In this document: positions 6,302 to 8,518 of the stretch, one piece after another
Position numbering within the stretch: the stretch's first letter is position 1
How the letters are laid out: every line of letters starts with the position of its first letter
Origin: Flavobacteriales bacterium UBA4011
GTDB taxonomy: Bacteria; Bacteroidota; Bacteroidia; Flavobacteriales_D; Crocinitomicaceae
NCBI GenBank assembly: GCA_002384725.1
Contig: DGBF01000021.1
Coordinates: 24,477-32,994 of the forward strand
Direction of reading: 5' to 3'
DNA: 8,518 nt
Position numbers and translations under genes: made by a program
Notes under the pieces: model-generated
Databases searched by the model: none
Told to the model about the DNA's origin: nothing
Seen by the model: the letters and a program-made list of their open reading frames with translations, nothing else

Positions 6302-7141
6302 TTATTCATGTACTTTCCCAAATTGAGAGGGTGAAATGCCAGTTTGGGATTTGAAAAACTTGCTAAAATGACCTGGATCGTTAAAATTGAGGTCATACGC
6401 GATATTTTTAGAAGATGCACCGCCATTCAATTGTCGTTTTGCTTCAATGATGAGTTGTTTATAGATCAAACTACTGACCGATTCACCCGTTTTCGCATGA
6501 ACAATTTCATTCAGCACTTTTTCCGTTACGTTGAGTAAAGAGGTGTAATCTTTGACCATTCTCAATTCGCGGAATCGATTTTTCAATTCTCTTCGAAATA
6601 AAATATACAGGTCGTTGTCGGCTTGGTTTAATTCTAATTTACCGTTCTTACCGTTCTGCATGCAATACAAAATCAATTCAGTAAGTTGGGTTTTAACCAT
6701 TAACTCTTTCAAATCGTTTGAAGATTTAAATTCTTCCCACGCATTTTTCGAAATCAATTTGATTTTTTCGGCAATAACACTATGGAAAACATAATTGGGT
6801 GCATATTCGTGAACGCCCAGGCAAATGTGGTCGAAAAGAAAATTCTCAATTGATTTATCCGATTGGAACGAGCTGGTGCTAAACAGAAAGACGAATCCTT
6901 TTGATTTTAAGTCGCGGCTCACTTGATGCACTTGTCCTGGAGCTACAATATGAGCGGAATGAGGCTCTATTTTGAATTCCTCAAAATCAATCATATGCGT
7001 TCCTCCACCATTTTCAAAAACAAAAAACTCAAAATAAGCATGCCGGTGCGCTTTGGTAAAATCATAATCGGTAAGCTCTTCAAGTTGATGAATAACTATC
7101 GTATTGTCTTGTTTATCCGACCTGTTATGAATTGGAATCAT
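6302..7141 (-). CDS. AraC/XylS-family transcriptional regulator
   Basis: This 279-residue regulator has an N-terminal cupin-like sensor (about 15-90) with the usual HRH (32-34) followed by FEFFVFENGGG, and PHSAHIVAPGQVHQV, the family's 'l.pg..H' turn. A helical linker joins it to two helix-turn-helix motifs in the last 85 residues: roughly 198-228 (LLNVTEKVLNEIVHAKTGES) and 242-276 (SSKNIAYDLNFNDPGHFSKF, ending GISPSQF). The second HTH, with its DPGHFSKFFK recognition region and GISPSQF close, is the most diagnostic part. The first HTH is typical of Bacteroidota members ('lnvt...ln..v...tG.s'). The ligand is unknown. The gene is divergent from ychF across a 117-nt gap and lies just upstream of the T9SS-GNAT pair, so either could be a target; this is inferred from position only. 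No clear -7 box is visible before its ATG. Confidence 0.92.
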   Translation of the reverse strand: MIPIHNRSDKQDNTIVIHQLEELTDYDFTKAHRHAYFEFFVFENGGGTHMIDFEEFKIEPHSAHIVAPGQVHQVSRDLKSKGFVFLFSTSSFQSDKSIENFLFDHICLGVHEYAPNYVFHSVIAEKIKLISKNAWEEFKSSNDLKELMVKTQLTELILYCMQNGKNGKLELNQADNDLYILFRRELKNRFRELRMVKDYTSLLNVTEKVLNEIVHAKTGESVSSLIYKQLIIEAKRQLNGGASSKNIAYDLNFNDPGHFSKFFKSQTGISPSQFGKVHE

Positions 7142-7234
7142 TTATAAACGCTTCATTTGGCGGAACAAGTTAGTTCATTTCGAGCAACTAAAAAATCGAA
7201 TTGTTTCATAGACTATTCAAAACGAAACTTTCCC

Positions 7235-7242
7235 TATCTTTG
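7235..7242 (+). promoter_or_regulatory. -7 promoter box of ychF
   Basis: TATCTTTG matches the Bacteroidota TAnnTTTG consensus exactly and continues as TATCTTTGCA, the same 10 bases as at the oxoamine synthase promoter. The expected transcript start is near 7249, leaving only about 10 nt before the ATG at 7259. No TTG lies at the usual -33 distance. The box falls inside the longer TTG-started frame from 7157, which supports the ATG at 7259. Confidence 0.75.
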
Positions 7243-7258
7243 CACAAAATTTTTCACC

Positions 7259-8356
7259 ATGGCTTTAAAATGCGGTATTGTTGGACTTCCGAATGTTGGT
7301 AAATCCACTCTTTTCAATTGTTTATCGAATGCAAAGGCACAGTCGGCAAACTTTCCATTTTGTACGATTGAACCTAATATTGGCGTAATTTCTGTTCCCG
7401 ATGCACGTTTGACGAAATTGGAAAGCATAGTCAATCCTGAACGCGTTGTTCCTACGACTATGGAAATCGTTGATATTGCAGGTTTGGTGAAAGGCGCTTC
7501 CAAAGGTGAAGGATTGGGAAATAAATTCTTGGCCAATATTCGAGAAACAGACGCTATTATTCATGTAATTCGTTGTTTCGAAGATGACAATATCATACAT
7601 GTGGACGGCAATGTAAATCCAGTTCGCGACAAAGAAGTAATTGATATTGAGCTTCAATTGAAAGATTTAGAATCCATTGAAAAGAAAATTGCTTCACTTG
7701 CTCGAGTTATCAAATCGGGCGACAAAGATTCGCTGAAAGAAAATGATTTAGCTTTACGTGTGAAAGCTCGATTGGAGCAAGGAATATCTGTTCGAGGAAT
7801 GGAAATGGACGAAAAAGAGCCTGCTATTTTGAACAGTTTTCATCTGATTACTTCTAAACCTGTTTTGTATCTGTGCAACGTTAGCGAAGCGGATGTGAAA
7901 ACAGGAAATGCACATGTAGATGCTTTGAAAGCCTCAGTTGCAGCTGAAAATGCTGAAGTGATGATCATTGGAGCGAAAATAGAAGAAGATATCAACGAAT
8001 TAGAATCATACGAAGAACGTCAAATGTTCTTGGAGGAATTGGATTTGGACGAACCGGGCGTAAACCGTTTGATTCGTCAGGCATACACGCTATTGAATTT
8101 GCAAACCTACTTTACGGCAGGTGTAAAAGAAGTGCGTGCTTGGACAATCAACAAAGGAATGACGGCACCACAAGCGGCTGGCGTTATCCATACCGACTTC
8201 GAAAAAGGATTCATCCGTGCGGAAGTAATGAAATATGAAGACTTCACAACTCTTGGATCAGAAGCTGCCGTGAAAGATGCGGGTAAATTCAAGGTCGAAG
8301 GGAAAGAATACATTGTTACCGATGGAGATGTAATGCATTTCCGTTTCAATGTTTAA
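7259..8356 (+). CDS. ychF: Ribosome-associated redox-regulated ATPase YchF (OBG family)
   Basis: From the ATG the protein has 365 residues, close to the 363 of E. coli YchF. It has the OBG-type P-loop GLPNVGKS (9-16), switch II DIAGLVKGASKGEGLG (72-87) and the altered G4 motif NVSE (207-210) that shifts preference from GTP to ATP. A helical coiled arm covers about 125-190 and a C-terminal TGS domain about 280-365 (FTAGVKEVRAWTINKG and DGDVMHFRFNV). Two residues known from E. coli YchF are at the same numbers: His114, needed for hydrolysis, and Cys35, the redox-sensitive cysteine. The protein binds the ribosome and represses oxidative-stress responses in E. coli; the same role here is inferred. 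An upstream TTG start at 7157 would add 34 unlikely residues and contain the promoter box. No clear terminator follows. Confidence 0.97.
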   Translation: MALKCGIVGLPNVGKSTLFNCLSNAKAQSANFPFCTIEPNIGVISVPDARLTKLESIVNPERVVPTTMEIVDIAGLVKGASKGEGLGNKFLANIRETDAIIHVIRCFEDDNIIHVDGNVNPVRDKEVIDIELQLKDLESIEKKIASLARVIKSGDKDSLKENDLALRVKARLEQGISVRGMEMDEKEPAILNSFHLITSKPVLYLCNVSEADVKTGNAHVDALKASVAAENAEVMIIGAKIEEDINELESYEERQMFLEELDLDEPGVNRLIRQAYTLLNLQTYFTAGVKEVRAWTINKGMTAPQAAGVIHTDFEKGFIRAEVMKYEDFTTLGSEAAVKDAGKFKVEGKEYIVTDGDVMHFRFNV

Positions 8357-8435
8357 ACTAATTAAGAATTACAAATTATTTATTCCAACTAGTTTTAGAG
8401 TATTTTCGTTCGAGTAAGTAACAAACAAGCTCGCT

Positions 8436-8495
8436 ATGAAATCAGTAAATCTACTTTTGATATTTCTATTTTTTTCATTGTCCGTTTGTTCGTAA
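8436..8495 (+). CDS. 19-codon frame resembling a truncated export or lipoprotein signal
   Basis: ATG at 8436 opens a frame reading MKSVNLLLIFLFFSLSVCS that ends at TAA 8493-8495. A short basic start, a 12-residue hydrophobic core and a Cys near its end look like a secretion or lipoprotein signal, although Val at -1 before the Cys is not ideal for a lipobox (LSVC). The stop comes one residue after the Cys, and the other two forward frames also close within about 30 nt. Beyond the TAA the same frame stays open to the window edge (LVNIRLT). This could be the start of a lipoprotein with a nonsense mutation or sequencing error, a tiny peptide, or chance. TATTTTCG (8401-8408) is a one-mismatch -7 box at a plausible distance. 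Positions 8357-8435 hold nothing else that I can name. Confidence 0.3.
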   Translation: MKSVNLLLIFLFFSLSVCS

Positions 8496-8518
8496 TTGGT
8501 AAACATTAGGCTGACGTT

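Noticed and set aside
6241..6426. Leftward 61-codon frame overlapping the 3' end of the regulator gene
   Set aside because: It is out of frame with the well-supported helix-turn-helix region, and its translation resembles no protein.
7157..7258. TTG-started 34-residue N-terminal extension of ychF
   Set aside because: YchF proteins begin directly at the MALKCGIVGLPNVGKS-type sequence, and an exact -7 promoter box (7235-7242) lies within the extension.
7142..7258. Possible operator for the AraC-type regulator in the divergent gap
   Set aside because: Only short partial repeats such as GTTAGTT/CAACTAA are present, with no convincing paired half-sites spaced for an AraC-type protein.
8357..8400. 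Terminator after ychF
   Set aside because: The region is AT-rich, but I could find no stem longer than a few bases and no T run after a hairpin.

Overview
The window looks like ordinary chromosome from a Bacteroidota bacterium, probably a member of the Flavobacteriales (a Crocinitomicaceae/Fluviicola-like origin is a guess). Three things support this. One secreted protein carries a C-terminal type IX secretion (T9SS) sorting domain. Several start codons are preceded by the Bacteroidota -7 promoter box TAnnTTTG and none by a clear Shine-Dalgarno sequence. The gene set includes a serine-palmitoyltransferase-like enzyme, which is typical of sphingolipid- or sulfonolipid-making Bacteroidota. Base composition is moderately AT-rich and even across the window. 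I see no tRNA, rRNA, CRISPR array, transposase, phage gene or integration site.

Layout. Positions 1-128 hold what may be the last codons of a rightward gene and a good intrinsic terminator for the leftward gene that follows. Positions 129-1406 (-) encode an alpha-oxoamine synthase with its own promoter. Positions 1407-1610 hold that promoter and a perfect 14-bp inverted repeat. Positions 1611-2141 (-) encode a DinB/YfiT-like metal-binding protein. A REP-like inverted pair lies between it and the exported M28 metallopeptidase at 2236-3594 (-). The peptidase is transcribed divergently from a VTT/DedA-family membrane protein (3727-4353, +). That gene converges on a leftward group, in transcription order: an AraC-type regulator (6302-7141), a T9SS-exported beta-propeller-like protein (4951-6234) and a GNAT acetyltransferase (4395-4934). 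The regulator is divergent from ychF (7259-8356, +), which has a perfect -7 box. After ychF there is only a 19-codon reading frame shaped like an export signal.

How the genes work together. They look like a set of single-gene housekeeping and envelope units, not one pathway. The synthase probably starts synthesis of an unusual membrane lipid, the VTT protein probably acts on membrane lipids or membrane potential, and the peptidase and T9SS protein are exported. The closest pair is the T9SS protein and the GNAT enzyme, 16 nt apart on one strand. I found no convincing new multi-gene system. The most notable points are the replaced arginines in the VTT protein, the REP-like inverted pair, the perfect hairpin without a U-tract, and the truncated signal-peptide frame at the right end.
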